From Lithodes maja (taxonomy: Eukaryota; Arthropoda; Malacostraca; Decapoda; Lithodidae): a stretch of DNA of 64,000 bases. How positions within the stretch are numbered: position 1 is the first letter of the stretch; the number at the start of each line of letters is the position of its first letter. Below the pieces are notes generated by a model. The model saw nothing but the letters and a program-made list of their open reading frames with translations. It was not told where the DNA came from and did no database searches. The translations under genes were made by a program, and so were the position numbers. The DNA is taken from contig JBAKBP010000785.1 in NCBI GenBank assembly GCA_037953745.1, positions 26,001-90,000 of the forward strand, read 5' to 3'. This document shows positions 52,269 to 63,689 of this stretch, piece by piece.

Positions 52269-54444
52269 ATGGCTTCTGATTGTATCAAGATATGTACTTA
52301 TAACTGCTGCTCTCTAAAGAAAAACATTGATTTGGTGAGACAGCTTACATCATCTGGCTATGATCTAATATTTGGTGAGACAGCTTACATCATCTGGCTA
52401 TGATCTAATATTTGGTGAGACAGCTTACATCATCTGGCTATGATCTAATATTTGGTGAGACAGCTTACATCATCTGGCTATGATCTAATATTTGGTGAGA
52501 CAGCTTACATCATCTGGCTATGATCTAATATTTGGTGAGACAGCTTACATCATCTGGCTATGATCTAATATTTGGTGAGACAGCTTACATCATCTGGCTA
52601 TGATCTAATATTTGGTGAGACAGCTTACATCATCTGGCTATGATCTAATATTTGGTGAGACAGCTTACATCATCTGGCTATGATCTAATATTTGGTGAGA
52701 CAGCTTACATCATCTGGCTATGATCTAATATTTGGTGAGACAGCTTACATCATCTGGCTATGATCTAATATTTGGTGAGACAGCTTACATCATCTGGCTA
52801 TGATCTAATATTTGGTGAGACAGCTTACATCATCTGGCTATGATCTAATATTTGGTGAGACAGCTTACATCATCTGGCTATGATCTAATATTTGGTGAGA
52901 CAGCTTACATCATCTGGCTATGATCTAATATTTGGTGAGACAGCTTACATCATCTGGCTATGATCTAATATTTGGTGAGACAGCTTACATCATCTGGATA
53001 TGATCTAATATTTGGTGAGACAGCTTACATCATCTGGATATGATCTAATATTTGGTGAGACAGCTTACATCATCTGGCTATGATCTAATATTTGGTGAGA
53101 CAGCTTACATCATCTGGCTATGATCTAATATTTGGTGAGACAGCTTACATCATCTGGCTATGATCTAATATTTGGTGAGACAGCTTACATCATCTGGCTA
53201 TGATCTAATATTTGGTGAGACAGCTTACATCATCTGGCTATGATCTAATATTTGGTGAGACAGCTTACATCATCTGGCTATGATCTAATATTTGGTGAGA
53301 CAGCTTACATCATCTGGCTATGATCTAATATTTGGTGAGGCAGCTTACATCATCTGGCTATGATCTAATATTTGGTGAGACAGCTTACATCATCTGGCTA
53401 TGATCTAATATTTGGTGAGACAGCTTACATCATCTGGCTATGATCTAATATTTGGTGAGACAGCTTACATCATCTGGCTATGATCTAATATTTGGTGAGA
53501 CAGCTTACATCATCTGGCTATGATCTAATATTTGGTGAGACAGCTTACATCATCTGGCTATGATCTAATATTTGGTGAGACAGCTTACATCATCTGGCTA
53601 TGATCTAATATTTGGTGAGACAGCTTACATCATCTGGCTATGATCTAATATTTGGTGAGACAGCTTACATCATCTGGCTATGATCTAATATTTGGTGAGA
53701 CAGCTTACATCATCTGGCTATGATCTAATATTTTTACAGGAAACGTTTTGACTGATGATAAACTTGCAATTTTAGACTTTGTTGATGAAGAGTACGATTG
53801 TGTTGCTGTAGGAGCCAAGCTGTCTGATAAATCTTTAATTAGTATGGCCGGCAGACCTGAGGGAGGTATGGCTGTTTTATGGAAAAAAAATACACAGTTA
53901 AAAATAAATAATATTACATTGGAAAAAAATTACATGGTTTTTAATATAGACATATATGGGTTTAATGTTGTTTTTATCAATATATATTTGAACAGCGATA
54001 TTTGGAAAGCTGAAACTTTAAACAAATATTTGGAAACACTTTCATTATTGGAAAATTTAATGAACAATTTACTTTGTGATGATATTTTTATCATAGGGGA
54101 TTTTAATGCTGACCCTCACTCAGGTAGAGCCTGGAGAAGTTTACCAGACTTCATGGAGAGAAACTCTTTGCAATGCTATGACGTAAATATATTGAGTAAT
54201 GATTCTTACACTTTTGTTGGTTATGGAGACTCGGTTACTAGGTGGCTTGATCATGTTGTAGGCAAGGAAGACAACAACATTACTGTGAAAAACATAAAAA
54301 TACTTTACAGTGTTGTGGGATCTGATCATTTTCCAGTGGAAGTAACTCTGAAATTTACTGGGGTAAGACCGACAAGATCATTTGCTCCGATTATTGAAGA
54401 AAATAGAGCCTATATTAACTGGGATAAGCTAAAGGCGAATGGTT
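52269..54444 (+). pseudogene. LINE A ORF2, endonuclease part, disrupted by minisatellite
   Basis: The ATG at 52269 starts MASDCIKICTYNCCSLKKNID, followed by LVRQLTSSGYDLIF, where the minisatellite begins. After the array come LQETF, a 1-bp deletion, and TDDKLAILDFVDEEYDCVAVG. Endonuclease landmarks are TYNCCSLKKN (Asn), LQETF (Glu, read from the last repeat unit onward), GGMAVLWKKN, IFIIGDFNADPH, RWLDHVVG and VVGSDHFPVEV (SDH). A3 interrupts it after KLKANGFN. Thirty-four extra repeat units (1360 bp) are not a multiple of three, so the frame is lost. Confidence 0.82.
52331..53730. repeat. 40-bp minisatellite, 35 copies, inside LINE A endonuclease
   Basis: The unit is TTTGGTGAGACAGCTTACAT followed by CATCTGGCTATGATCTAATA, repeated exactly 35 times (1400 bp). 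Only three variant positions are seen: GGCTA to GGATA in two adjacent units (about 52998 and 53038) and GAGA to GAGG near 53340. The unit is itself LINE coding sequence, flanked by unique LINE sequence on both sides. Confidence 0.97.
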
Positions 54445-54950
54445 TTAACCTCTCCGCGGCGCACAGGGGTTTTTCTACAGGGTAAGACTGTGCGCACCTA
54501 TGATGATTTTGGGACCTATTGCAAATTTCGATAAAAAGTACATCATCGTGTAGGGAATGTTTGCGGGCATCGGCCCATATATATTTGACCCCCCAAAAAA
54601 TGTCTGGGGGGGGTGGGGGAACGGTCCGTAGTTGAAAAATGTGGAGCGAATGGCACCGCGCGGCTAGATTGTCATCGAGCGGCGAGATTTCCCTGCCGAA
54701 TATTTACGCGCGCAGGGGATAGAAGGAGAGGGAGGAGGGGGTGGGTTACGGCGTATTATCACGTATATGTCCATTTTTGAGCCCTTTTAGGCTATGTAGA
54801 GTATGTATACGTGTGTAGGCCACCCATATAACAACGAATATGCCTCATGGTGACAAAAAATTGCAATATATAAGGGAATTATAAGATAATTTGTAGGCGG
54901 GAATGAAGATGTGTTGGAGGTTTGGCGGCAATTTATGAGCTGAGAGTGTG

Positions 54951-55320
54951 GTTTACGCCATACATATCACGTATATCTTGTACGTAGAGCACTGTCATGC
55001 TATAATACAGACTTGTACGTATGTATACGTGCCATATATCAAAATATATACCGCATATTGACCAATTCATGCGATATTTACGCACATTATCAAAGAGTTT
55101 CTATGCGTGAACCAAGGTGTGAGTGAGTTGTGCTGGGAATGAAAGGGGGAGAGGGTGTGTTACGCCATAAATATCACGTAAATCTTGTATTTAGAGCACT
55201 GTCATGCTATAATAAAGACGTGTACGTATGTAGGCGTCCCATATAACAAGGAATATACCGCATATAGCCCAATTGATGCGATATTTACGCAAATTGTGAA
55301 TGTGTTTCTAGCAGACGGAA
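54951..55320. repeat. subterminal tandem duplication in A3
   Basis: Counterpart of 14872-15240 in A2: TTTACGCCATACATATCAC and TTACGCCATAAATATCAC units about 207 bp apart. Confidence 0.75.
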
Positions 55321-56387
55321 GCCTGAAAGGGTGGGTTGGGGGTGGGTGGGTGGGAGGGAGGGAGGGAGGCATGCAGGGGTGCAGGGAGGGAGTGAGTGAG
55401 TCGTGAAGAGAAGGAAGGCAGGCAGATCCAGCTGTGTGACAATTGTGAAGGCGCCCGAGGCGTATGGATGCTTGGGATTTTGAACCTTATGTCTTCCAGG
55501 TGTCTGGTGTTTGTTGCCACCAAGAGTTTTACAATAACATGAGTCAGGAATGGAGAGAGAGAGAGAGAGAGATAGATAGAAACTGAGACATGCGTATGTC
55601 GTACGTATAAATGGACTTCAGAATTGCATTTTTATGCAAGCAGACATTGCATTTTAGACACATGTGAAGTACCACAGAAACATGTAGGCCATTGACTGTC
55701 AATAAAGTACTATATTATAGACCACCAGCGACGGTGGTCAGTAAACACGTGCAGATTGCCTTTTGCGATAAAGGGCTAAATATAGAATGGTGTCTCCTTA
55801 CACTTGCGAAAGGGTAGATTGCCACCAGAGAAACGTTTACTTATTTATTTCCAAGTAATATGCAATCTAAATGTATATTCGAGACCTACTGCAATTATTT
55901 GTATGACAGTCATGACTATGTATAATCCAATATACGCGCATAGGCGAGACATAAGAAAGCTGGTTGAGCAATTTTCGACACCCACACAGTTATTATTCTT
56001 TTTTATTTACAATATTATACAATACAAATGTATTTGTGAAGAGTATTTTATCCATTATTGTATTTATACAAATTTTGTTCCCAGACAGAGCTGCTGTGGC
56101 TGGTGTAGCTGGGGCATAAAGGGAGCGGCAAGGGTCACCGCTTGACCGTGTGAAAATGAGTGGAGTCGCACTGAGAGGGGCAATTTTGCTGAATGTTTTG
56201 GCAATTTTAGACAGAATAAAGTTATATAATTACTAATTCTTGACAGAGACAAACTTTCATAAACCTTGGCATGATATAATTGATAATCCCATCAATTTAC
56301 AAACGTAAATTGGTGGGATAATTCATTTTTTTTTGTATATTGTCATTTCGATTGTAGACACGAAGTTTTGAGTGATATTTGGTATGA

Positions 56388-56466
56388 GCTCCTGTGGCAT
56401 GGTTGGTAAGGTCGCGGACTGGAAAACTCAAAGTGTGCTAGGGTTGTGTGATCGAATCCAGGAGGG
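56388..56466 (+). pseudogene. tRNA-like sequence inside A3
   Basis: Nearly identical to 16315-16391 (GTCGCGG versus GTCGTGG), with the same A-box-like and B-box-like motifs and the same weak T-arm. Confidence 0.4.
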
Positions 56467-56522
56467 GGTTATGGGGAAGGTTTTATATTGTCTAGAAAAT
56501 TTTTGATAATTTTTTTTTTTTA

Positions 56523-56603
56523 CAAGATCATGCCATTGTATTCAATAAATATGAAATATTCATAGAATATATCATATTGTAAGAATACAATGACATGACC
56601 TTG
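56523..56603. repeat. near-palindrome in A3
   Basis: Counterpart of 16449-16529. The two long arms around ATGCCATTGTATTC and GAATACAATGACAT are preserved; the inner arm has diverged slightly. Confidence 0.78.
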
Positions 56604-56960
56604 TTTTTGTTTTTTTATTATTGTTTTTTTTTTATTATCTTAGTAGGTTTGACAGGATTTGTTGAAACATATTTATTTTTGTACAATTCATTTGAGGTAA
56701 GAAAATAATTATATACACATGACTTTGGCTAATAACAAACATATATATTGATATAATAAAAAAATAAGGCATATTACATGTAAATCTTTGAAACTTATAA
56801 ACTAAATAATGAAACATACAATTATATAATGTAAAAGCTATATCACAGGGACATCTTTGGAACTTATACATTATATAATATATAATATTATGTTACATTA
56901 TGAGGTAGCGTGATCAATTAGGTCAGGTCAGGTAAGGTAGGGCGCGAGTCCAGGACAGGG

Positions 56961-57064
56961 CTGGGCAGGGGGCGAGTCCAGGGCAGGGCAGGGCAGGGCA
57001 GGGCAGGGCAGGGCAGGGCAGGGCAGTGCAGGGCAGGGCAGTGCAGGGCAGGGCAGGGCAGGGC
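56961..57064. repeat. expanded (GGGCA)n / (GTGCA) tandem repeat 3' of A3 transposase
   Basis: About 16 or more consecutive 5-bp GGGCA units with two GTGCA variants, against a few units in A2. It lies just downstream of the transposase stop. Confidence 0.85.
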
Positions 57065-57069
57065 GACAC

Positions 57070-59914
57070 TCAATAATTTTTGAAGGTGTGGTAGTCCCTG
57101 AAGCACTCACCCATGCAGAGTGGAACTTTGCACTCTGCGCACATTGAGGTGACTCTTTTTGGGACATGGGGTTTCCTGACACTGGAGCTGCAGACGGTGC
57201 ACTGCACCTGCCTGTGACGAGTGCCAATCAGCTCGGTGTTGGTCAGGTAGTGTCTTTGGACACCCACCTGGACTCGGTCAGGAACGTGATCCCCACGCCA
57301 TGCCGTACGTCTGTGAGTGGTGGTGCCATACTTCTCCAGGAGTTGGTATGAGACGTTGTACACGAACTCCCGGAATTTAAGTTTCTGGTTTGGGGCCATA
57401 TTCTTTTTGACCAACCACAAGTTGTAGGCGTTCAGCATCGTTATGTCAACAAGGTGGAGGAAGAGCTTGTGATACCACTTCACAGTCTTCCTCAGACACT
57501 CAACGCCTGGCAGCTGACAGTCAGACTTGTCCACCATGCGCATGTTTTTGGTGTAGTACACTACCATGTCGGGCTTGTAGATGGTCTTCCTGGTTCGGTA
57601 GTGGATTTTGCCAGAATCCATCTGGGCACCTGTGTGGACGGTGGAAAGCAGGTGGACGTCTCGCTTATCCTTCCACTTCAGGGCTATCACTTTCCCACAC
57701 TTTTCGAGCTGCTTGTATTTCTGCCCCTTTCGTCGCCTTCTTCGCACATGCCTCTCGCGGTGTTCCTGGGCCAGGTCGTCTTCTGAAGGTGTGTCACTGG
57801 AGGAGGCATCTGTGAGAGGAATGACATCACCTGTGAATTATGGCATACACTTTCTTGTCTTTCTGACAGTCCCACATGACCCCGTTTGGTTGTCATGAAG
57901 AAACTGGCAGAGAGCAGGAGAAGTATACCAGTTGTCAGTGTAGATGATGTGGCCTTTGCCCAGGTAAGGTGCCAACATTTTCCTGACGATGGCACCTGAC
58001 ATGCCCATGGGGTCATTGGCAGCGGCTTTCGGTATGTCAATGTCAGTGCCTGTGTACACGATCATGTCAAGCACTATTCCAGTTTCGCAGTCACACAAAA
58101 CGAAGAGCTTGATTCCGAACCTATGCCTTTTCAAGGGGATATACTGTTTGAAAACAAGACGTCCTTTGAAGAGCACGAGCGACTCATCAATCACCAAATT
58201 GAGGAAGGGGTAAAAGTATTTCCTATACCTCTCCAACAACATGGTGAACACATTCCGAACTTTCCATATCCTGTCAATCCTGTTAGGATTTTCGTTGTCT
58301 GCAAAGTGCATAAATCTTAGCAGCAACAAAAATCTGTCACGAGTCATGAACTTATTGAAAGTTGGGGTGGCGATGAGAGGGTCGTGCTTCCAATAGTGTT
58401 GCAACACATGCTTCTTGATCAGAGGCATGAGGAACAACAAGGCAAAGAACGTCATAAATTCTTCCACAGTCGTATCCACCCAGCCTCGTATTCTCGCTTT
58501 TGGAGAAAGGACGTCCAATCTGCCAAACACCCACCTGTAGTAGGCGTTTGTTTGGGCAACGATGTACGTCATTACCTCCATATCGAAAAAAGCGAGGAAG
58601 AAGTCGCTTTCGTTCGCTTGATCGTCACAGGGCCAGTCGTCAGTTGTTCCTGACGTCCCAGGATTGAACTGGGGCACGTCAGGTACAAAATTGACCCCGT
58701 CAGACCAATCGAACGAAGGCAAGCCAGGGATCGGAATGCCGTCTGCGTCTGCTTCATTGTCTGAAATATCGCTTCCATGGTCGCGATACAGCACTTGATC
58801 ATCATCACCCTCCTCTTCACTAGACAGACGATGACCTTCCTCATTTTCGTCACCGACGTCTGACTCACTCCCACTGTCCACTCCCAAATCCCCCCACCCT
58901 TGGTCCCGTGCTAGGGCTTCGTCGTCAAAACCTGGGCTACCAATGCCCTGCGAATCACCATCAAACAGCAGGGCGGCATATTTTGATGGTGTCAGAGTTT
59001 TCCGGGTCACTTTTGCACGCGAGGGTGTCTTATGGACAGGGACAGCAGAGGTGGCGGCAGGGGCGGCGGCAGGGGCGGCGGCAGGGGCGGCGGCAGAGGC
59101 GGCGGCAGAGGCGGCGGCAGGGGCAGCAGTGGTGCGTGGCCTTGATGGCAAGATGATGGTGGTGCCTGTCGCCCTTCTCTCTGTTCCTTGGGCAGGGGCG
59201 GCAGGGGCGGCAGGGGCAGCAGGGGCGGCAGGGGCAGCAGGGGCAACAGGGGCAGCAGGGGCAACAGGGGCAGCAGGGCCACCAGGGACAGCAGGGCCAG
59301 CAGTCGCTTTCCCTCTCCCTTTCCCCTTCCCCTTCCCCTTCCCCTTCCCTGTTCCTTGGGCAGGGGCGGCAGGGGCAGCAGGGGCGGCAGCGGCAGCCGG
59401 GCCAGGGGCGGCGGCGGCAGCCGGGCCAGGGGCGGCGGCGGCAGCCGGGCCAGGGGCGGCGGCGGCAGCCGGGCCAGGGGCGGCGGCTGGTGGTGGTGGT
59501 GGTGGTAGGGGCACTGTGGCTGGCGTACGGGATCTTTTCCCTACGCCCGTGCCTTTAATTTTTCCTGCCCCAGCAGGTTTTGCAGCCCTAGGGCGGCCTC
59601 CTGCGTCGCTGGCAGGGGTGGCAGGGGTGGCAGTGGTGGCAGTGGTGGTAGTGGTGGTGGTAGTGGTTGTTGCAGTGGCCTGGATCGTGGTGGCAGTGTC
59701 CCGAAAGACCAATGACCTCTGTGCCATTGCCCTGCTTGCACATGTTTTTTGTGCTTTGGGTGCTGGTGTTTCGTCCTCAGAGCTGTAGGGCGTGTCGTAC
59801 TGGTAGCTAGGGGTCTTTGGCAGCCACCCTCTGCCTTCCACGGCGGCTAACACCACCAGAAGGAGGGCTGGTTGTGTCATCAGGGAGCGAGCGTGAGGGA
59901 CGTGTGGGCTCCAT
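57070..59914 (-). pseudogene. piggyBac-like transposase of A3 (frameshift plus nonsense codon)
   Basis: The start ATG at 59912-59914 and the C-terminal stop at 57070 match A2. An extra G in the AGGGGTC run at about 59808-59814 shifts the frame near residue 35. At 57838-57840 a TAA replaces the Lys codon of KFMP-K-FTGDV, after the second catalytic Asp. Otherwise the DDD core (VIDESLV, YTDNWYTS, MRMVDKSD), the stretch deleted from A2 (CQLPGVECLRKTVKWYHKLF) and the cysteine-rich C-terminus (CTVCSSS...CAECKVPLC) are all present. The N-terminal Ala/Pro tract is longer than in A2, with four to five 24-bp AAAAAPGP units and extra AAP units. Family A transposases here would be about 880-950 residues, long for piggyBac because of this tract. 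Confidence 0.92.
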
Positions 59915-60138
59915 GACTAGTGCGTGGTTACTGGCGCGGTGGTGCTTGCACGAGTGCGGGGAGAGCGTTTGGCGGGGTGGTATCGAGAGTTGACATGTAG
60001 TACTATACCCACACCAATTTTCAGCCGCCTGACTATTAACGCGCGGTTTTGGTACGCGTTCAAAAGCGTTACTCTGAAGAGTCTCCCCACAGTGCCCCGG
60101 GGGAACTCTTAAGAGTCTCCCTGCAGCTCCTGGATTAA

Positions 60139-60573
60139 TGATATAAATAATAGGGTTGATGACCTCTTACAAGATATGTGTTCCTTGCCTATTCATGACT
60201 GTCATAAGTTAGGCTGCAGGGATCCTAATCACTGGAAAATTATTGATAAATTGTACAAACATATCACGACCAGCATTCAGACTTCTAGTAGAGATTATAA
60301 TACCAGGGTGGAACCGATGTATTAGAGCTAAACACAGTGTTGCCAGGGAGACATTTTTACTATGGGTGAGACAAGGTAGACTGAGAGGAACGGATCTACA
60401 TTGCCAGATGTTAGAGGCCAGAAAGGAGTTTAAAACAACACTCAATGACTGTAAACGTAACGAACAAAGAGAAGTTTGCAATTCAATCATGGAAAAATTT
60501 CATTATAAAAACAAATCAGAATTTTGGGGTGAAGTTAAAAGAAAACGGGGATTTAAGAAATCGGCAAGTGTTA
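60139..60573 (+). pseudogene. LINE A ORF2 linker between endonuclease and RT
   Basis: It reads NDINNRVDDLLQDMCSLPIHDC...DPNHWKIIDKLYKHITTSI, then a stop and frame change near 60320, then AKHSVARETFLLWVRQGRLRG, LEARKEFKTTLNDCKRNEQRE and KNKSEFWGEVKRKRGFKKSASVI. The KxEFW pattern is usual just before the RT in LINE ORF2 proteins. A TTAA MITE interrupts at 60574. Confidence 0.75.
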
Positions 60574-61256
60574 TTAACCCTTTGGCGCACCTATAGTTTC
60601 CAATCAAAGTTTTTCCCACTCCCAAAGTATATCTCAGCTCACTCAGAGCCAGTTTTGTGCCCGGCGATAATTTGTTTCTGTGACGTTTTTATCCACCAAA
60701 AAATCATTGTATTTGGATTAATGAGGTACCATCGGCTTCGTTATTGATTGAACTTGAAGATAAGCGAATAAAAACATAGAATAAATACAAAACAACCACA
60801 TTGGGGCACTCCGAAATAAGAATTGTAAAAAAAAAAGTAAATACCTTATCTCCAACTCGCGCTAGCTCAAAATTTTGCCCGCACCATTTTTGATTTGCAT
60901 ACATATATGGAAGCGGAATTTAATGAGGATTCCACTGGTAACTTCAGAATTACTATAAACCAAACAGTTACTGATGAGATACACGAATAAACGTGAAAGT
61001 ATCGAAACACAGACTGAGCTGTACTCTGCTCCCTTCCCAGCCAGCTGTGAGTAAACGGTTAAACTGAGGGGGTTGCCAATTGTATCCATTGAACTAGATG
61101 TAATACTTAATATATGTGGCAAATATGACGCGCGTCAGACGAAAACTTAATTTTTGGCAAATATTTTTAAGTTTAATGACTCTTAACGAGTCATCGTGGG
61201 CCTAGGAAAAAAATACCTAATGACTCTGAACGAGTCATCGTGCGCCAAAGGGTTAA
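60574..61256. mobile_element. G-type TTAA MITE (683 bp)
   Basis: TTAA at 60574-60577 and 61253-61256, with perfect inverted ends TTAACCCTTTGGCGCAC and GTGCGCCAAAGGGTTAA. Near the right end, TGACTC(T)..ACGAGTCATCGTG is repeated (about 61176-61200 and 61219-61243), and each unit is itself palindromic. It has no coding capacity and no second copy in the window. Confidence 0.9.
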
Positions 61257-62237
61257 TGGTCAAAGTGACAATTCTAATATTACTCAAGTATTTGCAGATA
61301 AATTTTTACCTAGTCTAATTTCGGATAACAATGAGGCAGAGGAAAATTTCTGCAACGAACTGAAACAAGCCTGGGCTGGTGGTAGAAAAATGTATCTAAC
61401 AATATCTAGTCACACTCTTAAAAATCTCATACCTCGTCTTAATTCGGGCCAAGGTCATGACCTCATCCATGCAACTTTTTTAAAGAATGCTTCACAATTA
61501 TTCTTGGAAAACCTTGCTTGCTTATTGAATACGTGTTTTACCCACTGTTATCTCCCTGAAGACTTATTAAAGGGTACTATTACTCCAATTATTAAGGACA
61601 TTAGAAAAAATGTAACAGAGGCAGATAACTACCTGCCTGTAATGCAGTCCTCATGCCTTTTAAAACTCTTTGAACTATTTATGTTAGATATATTGTCTGA
61701 AAAACTTATTATTAATTATAGACAATTTGGATTTAAAGCTGGTTCTTCAACAACAGATACATGCTGTATCCTGAAAGAGGTTATGAAAAAGTATACAAAC
61801 TGTAAGAAAACTGCTATTGCAACATTTATTGATCTAAGCAAAGCTTTTGATAGGTTGGATCATTTTATTCTAGGTTAGAAATTGTTAAAATCTTCTGTAC
61901 CAGTAGATATTACCCTTATTATCCTTCATTATTTAAGAAATTAAAAAGCTAACATTAAATGGCAAGACTTCTATAGTAACTATCAGTATATTGAAAAGGG
62001 AGTAAGACAAGGGGGAGTTCTCTCCCCCTTTTTATTTATTTTTTTCATTAACGAAATTATACTTGATGTGGTAAGAACCAATGTTGGATGCAGATATGGT
62101 GACGTAAGAAGCAACATTTTAGCTTACGCAGATGATTTGGTTTTACTTGCAGATTCTATTTCGAATATGGATGTATTATATACTAAATTATGTTCTTCTA
62201 TTGACGCACATTTACTTACAATTTACTTTACTTACTT
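61257..62237 (+). pseudogene. LINE A ORF2, reverse transcriptase part
   Basis: RT landmarks: LNSGQGHDLIHATFLKNAS, LLKGTITPIIKDIRKNVTEADNYLPVM, RQFGFKAGSSTTDTC, ATFIDLSKAFDRLDH, then after two stops near 61876 and 61942, EKGVRQGGVLSPFLF and LAYADDLVLLADS (active site at about 62120). It breaks at about 62237, where a truncated LINE B copy is inserted. The YADD box is intact; the stops make it inactive. Confidence 0.88.
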
Positions 62238-62990
62238 ACAGAAAACCAAGTACATTCAATTTTCTAACCGACAGAATCTCACTGACTCCCATATATTTTT
62301 TAATGATGTAAATATTCCCACTTCCCCTAGTATTGACATTCTCGGTGTAACATTAACTACTAACTTGAGCAGGACACATTATGTTAGAAGCATTGCTAAG
62401 AATGCCTCTAAAAAACTGGGACTCCTGTACAGAGTTCGAGAATCTTCACTGACGAGCAGTTGGCCGTGATATATAAAAGTCATGTGCGTTCTCAGATGGA
62501 TTACTGTTCACCTCTGTGGGGTGGAAGTGGAGTGGTTGCATTGAGGCAGTTGGACAAAATTCAAAATAAAGCTATTAGATTAATCAATAACCCTGCAATC
62601 ACACAGGACCTTCCTACATTATCCATACGAAGAAATGTTGCATCCCTTGCATCATTCTACAGATATTTTCACAGCAATTGTTCCGAGGAACTTGCTTCAA
62701 TTGTGCCGCCTCTCCACATCTTTCCCCGTAGAACTAGGGCAGCTGAGAGCGCCCATGAATTTACACTTTCTCCTCCACAATGCAGGACTTCTGCTTATCA
62801 GAATTCATTTATCCCCAGAGCTACTACTCTTTGGAATTCACTTCCCTCGAATTGCTTTCCACAAACTTACAATCTACAAATGTTTAAATCCAGTTGTTAC
62901 AAACATTTTATGAATGGAGGATGCCTTTAGGCACATGGACCTTTTTGTTTTATCTGTGTTTTTCCTTCCTCTGTTCATTGTCTCTTAAAA
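62238..62990 (+). mobile_element. 5'-truncated LINE B copy with poly(A), inserted in LINE A
   Basis: It starts within the LINE B coding sequence (KTKYIQFSNRQNLTD) and ends MNGGCL, followed by the same 3' UTR and an A-rich tail (about 62985-63022). It is very similar to 6662-7440 (minus); one frameshift near 62445 and a few substitutions separate them. A target duplication is not clear. Confidence 0.9.
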
Positions 62991-63201
62991 AAAAAACAAA
63001 AAAAAAATAAAAAAAAAAATAAGGGTAAATCTAAAAGTATGATTTTTTCTACAAAACCAGATCAGAAAGTACAAAGCATCGAGCTGAATGGTGATAGACT
63101 GGAGGTTGTAAAGGCGTTCAAGTACCTTGGGCATAACATCCTTTTTAATTTCAAAGATACGGATGACATAAGTTTTAGAATAAACAAATTTTATGCCTCC
63201 T
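62991..63201 (+). pseudogene. LINE A ORF2, piece after RT active site
   Basis: It resumes the LINE A frame: KGKSKSMIFSTKPDQKVQSIEL, then VKAFKYLGHNILFNFKDTDD, the conserved YLG strand downstream of the RT palm. MITE-2 cuts it at 63202. Confidence 0.8.
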
Positions 63202-63689
63202 TTAACCCTTCCTTCCCGGATGCCCTCATGTACGCCCATAAAAAAGCATGTAACAGGTACCCGGAAGGCCTCATATGCACCCACGACGTCACAGCCTGTG
63301 AGCTTGCTGTGCGAGGCGTCGGTCCGACGCATGTAAACAACAGCCGGCTGGACCGACGCTCCGCATCTCCGGCCACAAGAAGGAGAGCGTCGCTTGTTCT
63401 TGTGTGCCTGTATGTTGTTGTTCAGTATCGAAAAGTGGTGTAAAGTGGCTGGTTTGGCCATAAAGTTATCTCCAATGAAATCATCATCACAGCTCACCCA
63501 GTTGACTTAGAGAGCTCTACTTAATGCCATTTTACAGGTAAATAACACAGCTACGCTTGGGGATGCGCGGGAATGCGGGAAGCAGTCTGATTAACGAATA
63601 TACGGTAGCCTAGCCTAGACGTTTTTCGGCCAAAACACCCGGGTTTCGAGGAATATATATATAATACATAACCGGGGCTGGAGGGTTAA
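63202..63689 (-). mobile_element. MITE-2 copy inserted in LINE A (488 bp)
   Basis: TTAA at 63202-63205 and 63686-63689. On the minus strand it starts CCCTCCAGCCCCGGTTATG, like the other copies; its other end is CCCTTCCTTCCCGG. LINE A coding sequence lies on both sides. Confidence 0.9.

Larger units (their letters stand above)
54445..60138 (-). mobile_element. piggyBac family A, copy A3 (5.7 kb), inserted in LINE A ORF2
   Basis: The left end TTAACCTCTCCGCGGCGCAC at 54445 is identical to A2; the right end CTGCAGCTCCTGGA-TTAA is at 60135-60138. LINE A coding sequence runs up to the left TTAA (KLKANGFN) and resumes after the right one (NDINNRVDDLLQDMCS). Both termini are uninterrupted, which makes this the reference for the family ends. 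The transposase gene is on the minus strand and broken. Confidence 0.92.

Noticed and set aside
52331..53730. CRISPR array
   Set aside because: The 40-bp units are directly contiguous with no variable spacers, in a eukaryotic LINE coding sequence. It is a minisatellite.
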